From assembly GCF_910592395.1 (NCBI RefSeq), contig NC_088316.1, positions 20,462,001-20,526,000 on the forward strand: a DNA stretch of 64,000 nucleotides, written 5' to 3'. Below are positions 14,551 to 27,900 of this stretch, piece after piece. The notes beneath the pieces are model-generated. The model did no database searches. It was not told where the DNA came from and saw nothing but the letters and a program-made list of their open reading frames with translations. The DNA is from Lineus longissimus (Eukaryota; Nemertea; Pilidiophora; Heteronemertea; Lineidae). Position 1 is the stretch's first letter. Each line of letters opens with the position of its first letter. The position numbers were made by a program, and so were the translations under genes.

Positions 14551-16203
14551 ATGATGCCATATTGCTAGTGGCCATTGCATGCATCGGGTTATTCTGCCGT
14601 TAGTACTTCCTTTGGCTCAATCTGCATATTATGAACGTCATCAGAATACATCAACTCGTTTATATTATTAGTAACGAAGATAAAACCACTTGAGAAGAGT
14701 CTCAAAATGTCCGGCATCCCAACTGTCTTAACAATGTATCATGTAAAGCGCACAATCAACAATACCATATATTGATTTACCATCCCTTTAGGAGGCTTAT
14801 CGATTGTATTGGTCCACTTTAAGACTGAGATATACCGTTCGAACCCCTGGCATTTCCTGGTTGGTGTGGTCAAGATTTTAAAAACCAATTACATAGTTTA
14901 AGAAACGACACGCTTCACTGTCTGGAATGTTTTGAGGTGATATTGATTTGCATTTAGGATTCTGGTCACACAAGAATAAGGATATCAGTCATGTCTTGAT
15001 ACACTTCATTATACACAAGTGAAAGTAATACCTCGCCAACACCTGGTCTTAATAATGAAAATAGACATACCACGAAAGCTGTTCATAACAAAACGAAGTG
15101 TCCTGAGAGTCCTATAAAGTCCTTGAAGTTGCATCTGAATACATCAATATGACATTGCGAGGAGTCAATACCGATAGTGGCTGAGGAAGCCAGAATTAGT
15201 TTGTCTCTATCGACTGGCTCAAACCGGAAGATTAGCAGCAACAGTTGTTAGAATATACGCAACTAACCAATGCATTCAAATCGAGTTAAAATGTGGTGAC
15301 TGCAAGAAGATGTCAAGAGTACATGTTACTTTCACCTCTCCTGGGGAATCAAGAGGTGGCATTAGAAAACTGTTCTCTCGTAGAAAAATAGAAAAAATGC
15401 GAATAATTGTTGCTCAGGTAATACTTGTTGAATCCAAGCGTCGTCAGCTGATTTCAACACTTTTAAACATCAAAGCAAGGCGAGGAAATATAATGGACGA
15501 TGGTAGAGTGTCAATCTTGCGTTCCCTACGCAAGATGCGCTCGTATGTTTAAACACTGTCTTCAAGTTATATCGTGCAGCAGTGTTCTTAAAGGAAACTT
15601 TAATTACTCGGGTAAAATGAATAAAGTCTTTTATTATCAGGGCATTAATGGTATTTGACTTATGGAACAGATGATGGCAGTTCAAATGAAACGGTTAATC
15701 ATGTTTCCCTCCTGGAATTTAAATATGATGATAAGACTCTGGGGTGATAAGTGGCTTTGACTACATGTGACCGTTCAAGAAAATGGGTTGTGTGGGTATA
15801 ATGAAGGATATATGGTCCTTTGATTAATGTGACTGACAGTCAGAGTTGGATTGCCCTGGAGCGCTTCCCCAATTAATCCGCAAAGCTGAGATGGCCTCCT
15901 TCCGTGCTAACACTCACTCCTCATGTCATCCTACTAATAATAGATAGTTGGACTAAATGTCCTTCGGTTAAACTGGGCCCAGATTGATGTACAGATAATA
16001 TTTCTGTTCCATGACTGAGGCACACTTGTTCTGTACTTATTCACTGACAATCTTAAGTTGAAGCAATTCACCAAGGACAGGGGTACAAGACGTGCTGGCT
16101 AGATTCAAATTGGTGTCTCCTTTTTGGCTCTGTCGTATATCAGCAATTCGGTTTACCTCTATGGGTATCTCTTGTTTTCAATCAAGTCAGGTGATCAGCT
16201 AAA
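14551..16203. other. Non-coding sequence, no gene recognised
   Basis: Only short open frames, including an 80-codon Arg/Lys-rich one at 15310-15552 with no recognisable family. No repeats of note. Confidence 0.5.
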
Positions 16204-16410
16204 ACAGCCTTTAGGTGATTCACGGACAACACTAAAAGATAGCGTTTACGAAACGACCTCTATGTGATTCACGGGCAGCAGTAAAGATAGCCTTCATAAA
16301 ACCACCTTTATTTGATTCAAGGGCAACACTAAAGATAGCATTCAAGAAACGACCTTTATGTGATTCACGGGCAACAATAAATATATATAGCTTCATTAGA
16401 ACCAAGTCTT
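16204..16410. repeat. 48-bp tandem repeat, about 4 copies
   Basis: The block TGATTCACGGGCAACA followed by TAAAGATAGC recurs at about 16216, 16265, 16313 and 16361, a spacing of 48-49 bp. Copies have diverged by several substitutions each, and the array decays into an ATATAT stretch at its right end. Confidence 0.88.
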
Positions 16411-17892
16411 AGATGCGAATTTCAGTTAGATTGATATGTACTAGTGGATTGATTAGGGACCAAAACTGTCATAGATCGAGTATTATAGGATTATCAACTA
16501 GACAGGTTATCAGGTTTTCCATTTATTTTGCTTTATTTCCTTGAAGATCGTGGAATAGATGAGAGTTAAGGAACATGTCTACTCTGCTAGCTTTCTTTTC
16601 ATCTACTCTGCCACTCTTCATATTCACTCTGATCCACTTTCGCCAACCTGTAGAGAAAGACCACAGTTACACATCATAAACTGTAACATTTGATATATGA
16701 CATTCGCAAGGAGTTAGAAAATATGAAAGCCCCCCCCATCCCCGCATCCAAACACACGCACACACCTCCACCACCACGAAAAAATAACATATTATATGGC
16801 ATATTCCCTGGCTGTGTAAAAGCACCATCCTCCACAGACCCTTGCTCTAAAGCAGGGTGCCAATGAGTCAGGACCGGAATTAGCCTCGTTACGTCCGTGC
16901 CTGGCACCCTTGAAAATGTTAAACAATTTAAATCCAACTCTAGTTTACCAGATAATCAGGTACATGTCACATATGGTAGTTGTTATCAAAAGCTGGTTTC
17001 TGCTAACTGAATTCGATTTAGGCGCAAGATCAAAGGGAAGGTAGATGATTCAGTCTCACTTTGAGTTCGCACGAAATATGTTTCTCTAATTGGTTTGTGG
17101 TCTTAATCATCTCCTGTTGAATGACTGATAGAAACTAAATGGGTGGTTTTAGATTTTATTCTTTACACATATTTGGAAAGAGAAACGTTTGCCTTATGAA
17201 TTCTTTAATTCGCGTGCTATGAATTAAACCAAGTTTGTTCGTCGATCTGTTAACTGTTAACTTAAGAATCGCATCTGCAAACCGGAGATTCTCTGGACGA
17301 TGGTGCAAGGAGGGATTGTAGCGTTTAATCCTTAGACCTCATCATTTGACACTCAAAGTCAATTCTATAACCATATGTTATGATGACAGTCTCCGAATGT
17401 ATCTGTTATAGAAGAAGCTCCCCTAAGAACGTGTGTCACCTGCTGATCCTGACATTTGCACTCTTTTCTGAATGACATTCGAAATGACAAATGAAGTTAG
17501 AGGTTGGATGTGTCGGTCAAAGTACCTGTCATAGCAGCGTCTCAATCACTAGAAATGGGAAAGCAAATTGAATCATGTGATGGTGATTTGATTGAGCCAA
17601 GGTTGCAACGGTTAAGTGGTCAAGGCATTAATGCTACTGTGGCACTTAAGCTTTTGCTAGAACTTGAGCTAATCAGATATTGTATTTCTTCTGAGCCGCC
17701 AGAAAACATTGGTGATTGTACGACTGTGCGTGAAGTTACGAGTGTGATGGAAAAGCACCATCTCTTTCTTTCCATAAAGCGGTATTAATAACCATTCTCT
17801 TGACTTACTGGCTGTAGCTTTACACCGTGTAGTCGACATCATTTTTAAACTCGTGTATTCACTTTTTATGTAATTTGTCGTTCTGGATATAA
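16411..17892. other. Non-coding sequence, no gene recognised
   Basis: Includes a C-rich and CA-rich patch at about 16729-16780. A 94-codon open frame at 17504-17788, just beyond the 3' end of the LINE fragment, has no recognisable domain. Confidence 0.5.
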
Positions 17893-18665
17893 TCATTTTA
17901 TTTTATTTATTTTTTTCTCGTACTCTCGCACATTTCAGGAAATTGTGCATTGTGCGCTTACATGATTAGGTGCATTGAACAAAACAAATAAGAGATGTAA
18001 CACTGTTGTATAATAACAAACTACATATATATTACATAGTGGGGCGGCCACTCATGCTCATGCCAGATGCTAAATTGCATCCGACAGCTCATCTCTGTCA
18101 AAGAGGTGATAATCACCCCTGTCCCTCATCAACAGAAGATCCCTGAGCACGCTACCTGTGTCATTCATTTCGATTTCGCCAACTTGGTTACCCCTTCTAA
18201 TCAGGTTGTCCCTATCGGTCCCTATCCTCTCACAAAGTACATTGATGTTTCCCCAGACAGAGGAAGTACTCCCGTAAAAAACTAATTTTGCAGACATTTC
18301 AACCAATTCGTTATTGCTTCTCAGAGCAGTCTTAAGGAAATTTAAGAACCTGCTGTACAACTGAAACTCCGGTTTGTTATCCCGGCATATAGTAGGCAAC
18401 AAATTTGAGTGAGTCCTACATGGTAATTTAAATCGTTTCCTTATACATTTCCTCAAGGTCGTAAGCAATCTACCCATGTGCCTAGAAGAAAAGTCCCAGA
18501 GCACGCTGCCGTATAAACACATGACATATGTTTTGAACAGGCGATATTTTGCATCGCAATGTCGCAATGACCAATTTCCCTAATGAGTTGGGGTTTCGCA
18601 TATCGCGGCATATTGCCCTTAACCATAATAACACAACCAGTGAAACAAGACACCGTGTGCAAGGC
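17893..18665 (-). mobile_element. Jockey-superfamily (CR1/L2-like) LINE, truncated 3' end
   Basis: The minus strand reads a 165-residue open frame (18567 down to 18070) typical of the region after the reverse transcriptase domain in CR1/L2/jockey-type LINEs: KYRLFKTY, LYGSVLWDFSS, LRKCIRKRFKLP and RTHSNLLP in order. Upstream, pieces of the same protein continue in the other two minus frames (VKGNM near 18630, GHCD near 18570), so at least one or two frameshifts are present. Downstream is about 180 bp of 3' UTR ending in an A-rich tail, AAAAAAATAAATAAAATAAA, near 17893, as expected for a LINE 3' end. No catalytic reverse transcriptase or endonuclease domain is visible, so this is a dead 5'-truncated copy. 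The left (5') boundary is approximate. Confidence 0.85.
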
Positions 18666-21559
18666 ACATTATACATTTCAAGAATAGCTGCGATTGAAAG
18701 GTGTTGAACACACCTACCCTACCGATGCCAGTTCTACATGATTGCGTCATAGGTAACCTGGCTTCCTGGTTCCTCCGCTCCACCTAGTTAAAGAACGTGC
18801 TCAAGTATAAATCATAGCGTGTCTCTCTATTAAGTCTCTCTGGGTGTATAAGAATTGATCTGAGAGTGATCAATTCAATATGTATAGACCAGCCGCCTCC
18901 TTACGTTCGCCTGATGGAATTCACAACCATTTATCAAAGAGTTGAAAACCACAATCACGAAGAGAACAGGATGAAAGAGGATTATGAATTACGTACTTGC
19001 TATTCTCTTTCAAAGTGATCAACAGCATCACTTTGATGCTTGAGACGTAATGCGATGAGTTTTCACCATTCTTCTCGTTTTCCTGTGATTGCATGATGGT
19101 GATTGAGAAGAATTGTGATTGTTGCTGTCGTCCCTGAGTTGTAATGTTCAAGATCATGGTGATGCCGAGATGCATTTTTGTAGTGCGGTGGAATGTTTTG
19201 ATCATCTGAAATAACTAGAGTTTTGCTTGCATTCCGAATGTCTTATCGCCTATTTGCTGGGAACGAACAGTCCAAGAAGTTGCTAGTCGTCGATTGCCTT
19301 GTATAATGCACTTTTAATTCATTCGGCATTTCAACCTGGCCTTCACGGTCTGTTTCTATCGGGACATTTTGGAAACACTTCTCCTCACAATACCTTTTGA
19401 ATAGTTCCTCAAGCCACTAAAACTTGTCGTATGTTCTCCAGGTTGGAGAGGGTTTGAACTCAGTCTTCGCCCAGACCATGCCTGCAAGTACAAAGTGTAG
19501 TTTGTGGAAGCTTTGCACCGCATTGCCACTTTCTGGCCATGGTATGGATACTGTTGTACATAGTTCATGCTTGAGTATTACCTTCTGGGTCAAGGATTGG
19601 CTTAACTGTATCATGCTTCTGTTTTGCTACCAACCAATGCTCAGGAGATATGTTAGGTAAACATGCCTAAGATGTTATTGTTTTCCGACATAACATTCTA
19701 TGATAAATGTAGTCTCATCTTGGTCAGAATCTCGTATTTGTGTATGGGTGTGCTGAGATCTATTGTTGTTTAAAGGAATTGGCGGCTTTTACTTCTTCTT
19801 CTCTTCCTTACATCTCTTCTTTACTTTACTTCTTTACTTTAGTTTCTGACTTTTCCGCTACCCGAAGTGTAAAAGTTGCATTAAAAAGTCAGATTTGCCA
19901 GACTACTCCTGTTTTTTACGCTGATCGTAACCTTTCGATCTACTATATAGGTTATATAGGTTACATAATATAGTATGTCTTTTGTAGTTCATGGTCGATG
20001 GAGCCACTGCGGTAGAGTCACTCCATGAAGGGCAATGATAGATCCATGGTTGAGAGCCAACCACCAACTGATCTCTCTGCATCCCGCACTCTCACCTACT
20101 ACCTGTCCGAACGCATCGATTCTCAATATTCCTTCTTAATCGATTTCGTCATCTGCATTGAAATCCTGTCAGAATTGATTATTATCTTAGTGATATGTTT
20201 CCTGTTGTTTATGGTGTGGCCGACTTGACTTGCTTCAGAACATTATTCCACACGAGAGGTCAGCGAGAATGGCTTGGTTTATTTCACTTCGGTACTATCA
20301 TGCAAAACTATTTGTCTTGAGTGTGTGGATGTCGTGGTCAAGTTAAGGTGATAATAATCTGTTGTTTTGTACATGACTTGACATCTACTGCAGTAGTGGT
20401 TATTCCAGGCAAGCCTTGAACAATGTGAACAGTCGTGTGGACATCTTTTGTCTCAGGTAAAGGTGGTGATTCCGGGAGTGTGGTGGAAGTCAAGTTCCAT
20501 TGTCTGTGTAGTCTGTGCACCCATACGTACTGGTATAAGAGACAATATTTTCACGCCTGTATGCCATTTCATGCACCAAAGGGTTGCATGAAATCTATCT
20601 GTCCTTCATGCAAATCCGTCATGAATATGGTGTGGCTGTTTGCAATCAAAACATATCCCATGATCTGGCGCGCACGCAGCAATTCCCCATCCCATTCTAT
20701 TAACGCTCTGATTATTATCTCGGCCAGTTGGAATCCAATGCTCAAATCCTCAATTAACCGGGGATTGGTATATAGCATAGGAAAAATGACGGGCAAATCT
20801 ATGATAAGACCGCAGCAGTTACGTTGTGCTTGATACAAATGAGGTTATCGCCGTTGATTACAATATTTAAACAGACCGCACACTACTGATTCAGGTATTT
20901 TTTGTCCCGACGACATACAAGCATGCAGTTAAGGTTCTCATAATTTGAAACAACCTGGCCTAGAGTTTGAATACGAACTGAGCAGGGTTATGGTAAATGT
21001 AGCAAGTGTACCATGAAACAAGATGACAGTTCTATTGAAAAGCCACCTTTCCGGATGCGATCTCAATAGCACCCATTCCAATAATCGGAACTGAACTCTC
21101 ACGTACATTGACGCTAAGATAGAGTTTGATAAAACGAAACAACTGCGCTGGCACCTGACTGACATCTTAACACAAAGGACTGAGTGGGACTAGACCGTGA
21201 AGCGAATGGCCAGCTATCAGACATCACATGAATGTATCAGTGTTTAACAAACTAACAACCATGTGTCAGACGAACACGAAGTTACCCGTGACCTCATCAG
21301 GCTGATTGATGCCTTCGATGGATATCTGACTCGTAGACATCAAGGCAAGGGCAACGTTCCACTGCTAAATACATGAATACCACGCAATTCTTTTCGAATT
21401 CATCTCGCACCCAAGGATGCAGCTTATAGTCTGTCTGTGTGTGTTCAAAAACTGGGAGGCTGTTTGTCATTGTTTAGTGCAGTCTAATCCTCGAACATGA
21501 TCAAAGCCATACGGTCTTATTTGCATATTCGTTCCGTTTTTAGTCCACCTCTGGGGAGC
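18666..21559. other. Non-coding sequence, no gene recognised
   Basis: Holds a polypyrimidine tract (19790-19855) with repeated CTTCTTTACTTT-like strings and a small TATATAGGT repeat near 19946. A stretch at 20435-20838 is open on both strands but shows no recognisable protein. Confidence 0.5.
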
Positions 21560-22340
21560 TTATACAGACCGTGACGTACGTCGTCCATCGTCGTCGTCTG
21601 TCGTCGCGGTCCGTCGTCGGCGTCCGTCGTCGTCCGTTAGCGGAGCACGTTTCGTCACCGCTAGGGCTAGATGGCTAAAACTTGGTGTGATGGTAGCTTT
21701 GGGCAACATGTCCAGGTGTATTTTTCTTTTTCGCGATATGACCTACTTTCTGGCCTCCAGGTGGCCATCTTGTAAATTGGTTTTTGCCTTTTTAAAGCTA
21801 ATGGTTGTACGTAGAGTGACGAAATTTTTATGATGGGGTATCTAATAAGGTTAAATGAAATATCACCCGGGTTTTTGATTTGACCTACTTTTCAAGGTCA
21901 CATAGGTCAAAGTTCACTAAATCACCGATAGGTGGCACTTTTCGTTTCTATTTGAGCTAGAAGGTTCTAAACTTGTGAGGATAAGTAGCTAGGGCCTTCT
22001 ATCCTACCCCAAAAATTTGTCCCGCTCGGACTTCAAATATGGCCGCCAAGCGGCCATCTTGAAAATTAAACAAAGTTGGATTGCAACCAAATTTCATGTG
22101 ATTGTATATCTATGTTCTCTCTACAACATCCCTGATTTTCAGTCAAATCCATCTACCAATATGGCCGCCAAGTTGCCATCTTGAACATTAAACAGAGTCC
22201 TATTACCCCGAAACTGATGATCGGATTGCAACCAAACTTCATGTGATTATGTATCTATGTACTCTTATCAATATCCCTAATTTTCAGTCAAATCCCATGA
22301 CTAATATGGCCACCAGGCCGCCATCTTGAAAATACAAAGA
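21560..22340. repeat. Dispersed-type repeat: GTC-rich leader followed by GGCCGCCA/CCATCTTG units
   Basis: A run built of GTCGTC, CGTCCGTCGTC and similar strings (21575-21640) is followed by about 700 bp in which CCATCTTG occurs at 21770, 22054, 22176 and 22321. The last three sit in units of about 125-145 bp sharing GGATTGCAACCAAA, TTCATGTGATT, TTTTCAGTCAAATCC and ATATGGCC-CCA. The unit at 22039-22057 contains ATGGCCG and CGGCCAT as perfect 7-bp inverted arms. No open frame. The mosaic organisation suggests a non-autonomous element or its decayed copy, although the termini are not clear. Confidence 0.7.
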
Positions 22341-24728
22341 AAGTCCGAGTACTCCTAAACTGGTGAAACTAGCCAGGAACTGTTCTCCCCATATCCACTG
22401 CAAATGACATGCATTACATTACCCGAGGTGAGCACATGGTCCCTGGACCATTTCATTTCATCTTACAATATCACTCTGTGTAAAAGTTTGAGGATTCCGC
22501 CAGTTGAACTCATGAGGCAGTTCTCCTTCACGAATTCGATCAAAATGAGCGAACGTGCAGGTGACGAAATGTTACATTGAGGCATCACAGAAGAGCCGAA
22601 TCAATGTTTAGCAATTCATATCATATGAATTGCAGACTACCATTTAAAATTTGAAACCCGAGCTGAATACCGGTGTTTGTACCTGATGGTTGTTGTGCCG
22701 TTTTGCTGTTCATATTTGAAAGACATGCATGTACAGGGGAAGGGTTGGAGTGCGACTGTCTATTCCCAGTGTTTATTGTATACAAATGGGATTCGGGTGT
22801 GCAATGTGCAATGTGAAATGTGAATGAGAAGGGGAATGCAGTAGTTAAAGTATTGAGTTGTACTTTATATCGCCACACAACTGTCCTTTCGCATGAAGTC
22901 AGTTTGTATATCCAATTGATGCAATGTCACCAATCCATGAAAACTATTCTCATCCCATGATACAGTGCATCGCAGTTATGCGATCAAGAATGGGTAGTTA
23001 TCTCACCAGGAACGGAATTCGATCATGCTTTATCGAACAGCCGCCACTGATAGCGTTTAAATATCTTCAAAGCGTAAAGCCAGTGTCTCAAATATAAAAT
23101 CAATGTTAGACACGCGTCGAGAATGACAACTCGTGCAGTGAACACGCTTTTGAAAGAAACTCCCGCATTGCAACATATCAGTACATGTACTTGTAATGTC
23201 AATGTTTAAACTCTGCTGATACTAGTACTATTACACGACAATGAAACATACATGTACCTATCCATTGAGTGAATGGAGTGTGTGATAAAGGCGTCTTGCT
23301 GTATTCTCCAACAATTCCGAGCAAAAGTGATCTGTTCTTATTCGAGTGGTGTGTCTCCCTACTTTGTATTGATAGTGGCTCATCTTCATCCCATGCCAGC
23401 CCTGTAACATGTTCTACACAGCGCTGCATTTCACCGTCAATATAAAACGAGACCCCAGGTGTGCAAAAAGTCTGCTATGATATGAAAAGTTATGGCTACA
23501 CAATGTCATTAACATTACAAAAGAAAACTGGTGATGGTGGTGCTAAATAAAACTCTAAGAAACCCTGGATGTTGCCATTAAGTGTTATTGCTGCAGTAAA
23601 GCATTCAGGTTTTGCTTTTTACTGGAGTGTCTTAAGCTGCGTTCGAATTCAACCGAAGGCTGCTACAAACCTTCTCGTTACGACGTTGTCATGATGTCGG
23701 AGGACAGTTTGAAATTAGCTTTTCAAAGTCCAGACTATTCACGTCAATACAGTGTGCAGCATGCATCTGTAAAGCCTCAGCATAATATCCTGTACCACTG
23801 ACCAAGCCTGCATCAACACAAAACGATGTCTCGTGGGAGAGACGAAAAACGTCCCTGTTATATTAAGAGTTATAGCCATACGTTTAATATGGATAAACGC
23901 GGACCAGTATTGGTGGATCACTGTTTGTAACGAGGGGTACAGACCTTGTAATGAATCAAGATAGATTATTGTGCGGTTGTCTCTGACTGAAGGTTAGCTA
24001 GAATCGATAAAACATTATGATTATCAGACTAGCACTAGTCCGCTTCCGTCTAATGAGTGGTAAATAAGAGGCAATTTGTGGAAAGGCCAGAGAGTGCCAC
24101 AGTTCTGTCAGGCAATTAGCAGATTACTTTCGTTTGGATCGGGTTAGATTTATGTTATGTCAGTTTCTAATTACAGTATGTTTATGTCCGAAGCCCGAAA
24201 TAAAGAAGCCTGAATAAAATGGCTGAGGGGAAGCCCGAAATAAAACCCGAAATAAAGCAGCTTCTTCAAATGCTAATTTAAGAGGATACACTGCATCTTG
24301 TAAACGATTTTCTCCACAGGTTACTGGTAAATTGACTGATCTCATAAGACAGTGTTGCAGATTGTGACTCTTCACTGCTAGTGTTTAGTGCGCCTGGTGA
24401 TTGTTTAATGCTTGGTAATTTGCCGGGGGAATATGTGGCATGTCGGCCTGCTAGAGCGACCAGCGAAGTATCTGGTAAGGAGGCAGTGACGGCGCCGTAA
24501 CTAACCATGGATGATAGATCGAGAGCTCTTAGACAGCAATACTGAGGCGGTAAGTGCAGCCACAGGTACTTGTGGTGGTGTACCTTCATGAGGACATGTT
24601 CAAGTCCCATATTAAATCGGGCAATGGCGGCTGGCGACACGCAGTTATTGCTTTCAAAGTCATTCTCAGCCTTTTGGGGTATGTATCAGGCGCGGTTTCC
24701 TACTTGATTGATTTCATAATTCAATAAA
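22341..24728. other. Non-coding sequence, no gene recognised
   Basis: A small local repeat of GCCCGAAATAAA lies at about 24190-24262. A 120-codon minus-strand open frame (24640 down to 24278) has no recognisable domain and no supporting splice context. Confidence 0.5.
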
Positions 24729-24966
24729 GTTCAAAATTCTGAAAAATTTTCAAAGCCAAAATTGATTGGGGACTGAATATGTTACTTTATTTTGAGCAGA
24801 AAAAAAAGCGAAAATTTTTTTTTCATCATTCAGACTCAGAGTTGAATTTTTTCAGCAGTTCAAAATTTTGAAAAATTTTCAAAGTCAAAAAATTTTTGGG
24901 ACTGATGATGTTGGTTCATTTTGAGCAGAAAACAAAAAAACAGTGAAAAACATTTTTTGTACTTTC
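24729..24966 (+). repeat. AT-rich dispersed repeat, copy 2 (no telomere-like cassette)
   Basis: Two internal units carry TTCAAAATT-TGAAAAATTTTCAAAG, GGGACTGA and TTTTGAGCAGAAAA, matching copies at 14222, 35851 and 61350. Unlike those, no TAAGGG-type cassette lies between the units. Confidence 0.88.
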
Positions 24967-27900
24967 TGCCTGGTCAAGTATGATGAGTACTACTGTAGTT
25001 TGGTACTACCTTTGTATTAAAGTAAATGCGCTGCCCTCGGTCATCATCGTTATCCCGCAAAATGGGCACTGCCTAATTCCTGGTCATGTACGATGAGATC
25101 CACCTTTGTATCACGAAGCGACTCCCCACCGCCGCGTACAATCAATCTGATTGATTTGCCGCCTCTCAATACATTTCAATTAGACGGCACACGTAGTACT
25201 TAGATTGTGTCTGGTTGCTCGTCATGTCTGGCGTGAGGTGTTAGTTAAGACTGATCTTCCTTATATGGGGTTATTCCCCATTGATAAGCTATCCGTCTTG
25301 TTCTGGTTGCATTCATTTGGTCTCATTAGTGTGTCGCTGATTTTCCGTCAGCGTTGTTTGTTTTAACACGAGTTGCTGAGGGGACTGGACGATCCATCAC
25401 AAATCTCGGTGAGTTTCATAGCAGAAACGGAAAGGCCCACCCAATAAATATCACAGTTACATTTCGTGGCTGAGGGGCACTGATCTTAAAGGGAAAAACT
25501 AGGATCAGAGATAACCAGGCCAAACAACTGTTTCTTTTCCTTCATGATATTGAACGACAACTGAGTGTGATTTATTCGTTACTCTGTTTGCAAATTAATC
25601 ACCAAAATATTCATCACCTCTGAATGCAAGCACTGCTATCGTGCATGCAGACCAAGCTCAAAAGTGTTGCCAGTTACTCCCGTGGGCACCCACATAGTGA
25701 CTCCTACAATAAGGTCATCGTATTCTCAGCCAATTGAGTCCGCTCTCATTGTGGCGAAGGAGCAATAACAATTTACCAATCCATCTGATAAGATGATGCT
25801 GTTTCCTTCTACTGGCCATTATCTGAGAAAGCATCTCTTTCTCAGATAGCTCGACATATTTGCTAAGAGAACACGTCTTTGCAATCCCCTCGGGCCCACT
25901 TGAATGTTGCTACACACATATAGTTTACGGTTCCATCCACTAAGTGAGGTTGAGATTGAGGTGACGTTCAGATAAACTTATTGTCCACGTGTAGAACTCC
26001 GTTTTATGAGAATGATTTTATAATCTTGCCTTGAACTTACCCAGACATTCAATATGTGTCGAGGAGAGATTTGAAACACTGAAGCACTAGAAGAGCTGCC
26101 AGAACTTTCAAATGATGATATATCTATGAAGAGTGTCTGCGCTTATCATGAAATGGTAAGAGGATGATCTGGTGAATAAATCTGAACTTATACCTATCAA
26201 TAACCAGAGGTTAGTAAGTCACACACACATAACTCTGGACTTGACACTTGTAGATGTGGTCGTCGCTCTATCACCTTAATGATCTCGGCTCATTTCGTTA
26301 TTGCCGAAATGTCAGTGATGTGGAAAAGTAATCTGTTTTCGTCATTACAGACGTGCGTTGTCATATCAATAAGGGTGTGTTGGATGACCCCGTCACAAAT
26401 GTATGCTTATCACTGACACTGAACCTCGATCGTCTCTCATATAGACACACTGAGATAATCGTCAACTTAATTCAAAGACAACCAAATCGATTCAAGCGAT
26501 GATGTATGGCGATATGGCATTACCTGTAGCAGCCTTAACTCATCCTTAGGCTACATTGTCAAACTGACCATCACTCCGGTGTGAGGTCGTATCTTGTCCC
26601 TGGACAAAAGTGTCTATTGATGAACTTGACATTTAGAATACTTGCAAGAACTTCAATTTATCTAGATCTGTAGGAATTTATGAATAACAGAGCGGCGTTC
26701 AACTAATAAAGACCAAATATTCTAACCGCCAACAGCCATCTGAAAAATCACATCCCTGTCAAACCATAACTAGCCCATTGAGACACATTTACCTGCAATT
26801 ACCTTGTTAAACATTGACAGGGACATCGGAAAGCCCCTGAGCTATGACACGAACCGCCACATATCACAACTGTAATTGATTCAAAGCTCACTTGGTTCGT
26901 TTTCCATTGACGAATCTGTTGATTTCTGGCGCGACATGACCTCGGGACAAGGCATTTGGTGAGACGAACGGCAGCTGTCACGGCCGAAGTGGAAATTGGA
27001 TAACGTCGCAGCGATAACAACTTATCTTAACCATATTTGATTAGCGATTTTAACCTAACAGACATGTAGCTCGCTGATTACCATGTTCTTTGTTTGGTTC
27101 CCTGTGAAAGTCTGATCCCATCACGAGGTTGATAAAAGGATGGGCGGATACATTTTTGCCGTGATCGAATTAAATTGTTACAGTACGTCACAATGACTAT
27201 ATCAGTGACCTAATCCAAAACAGTATGACAGAGAGAGTAGGCCTTATATCGAGTTATGTTTATTCGTAAACCGCATTTCAAATGATTATATTTTTACCAA
27301 GTTTCAGAATAGATAAACTCCAGCCCTTTTCCCAATCGCAGCGGTACTCTCAGATACCGCCAGTGGCTAAACTCTTCAATAGCATGTCCATTCGATTCCT
27401 CAAGAGTTTCAACGGTAAATTATTGACATCGATAGATTATCTTCATTTGCAAAGCATGAAAATGTCGACGAATCTTTTGTCTCGCCGGATGTTTTGGCGA
27501 TATCATAATTATATAGTTATATATTTTTCAACAGGATTATATCGTTGGGCTAGTGATCACTTGCATATCTATTATGAAACAAAATTGACAAATTCTCTCC
27601 AGCTTTTTAGACATGTTGAGGTAGGCCTACTATTAAACTGCCAACTATCGTGTCTCATTTAGGGCTCCAAAGTTTGTGACTGAACCGGTGCTTTAGATTT
27701 CCCTTCCGTCACAACAATTAACACCAAAACGATACTGCTGTTCCATTTTGATAGATCATGCAAATAATCTCCAGGAGGCCAAAAGTACCATCACTTATCA
27801 GGCTTTTTAGTTTCGTATAATATGTTGGTGCAGGTAACAGAACAGTTGAACAGAAATGGACGAATATGAAAGCGCCTCCATAATTAGGCCCAATATATAA

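Noticed and set aside
14821-14870. GTTCGAACCCC as a tRNA T-arm
   Set aside because: No matching acceptor stem, D-arm or anticodon arm could be laid out around it.
24278-24640. 120-codon minus-strand open frame
   Set aside because: No recognisable domain, no splice context, and length within chance for a 64-kb window.
27282-27662. 126-codon plus-strand open frame
   Set aside because: No recognisable family and no supporting signals.
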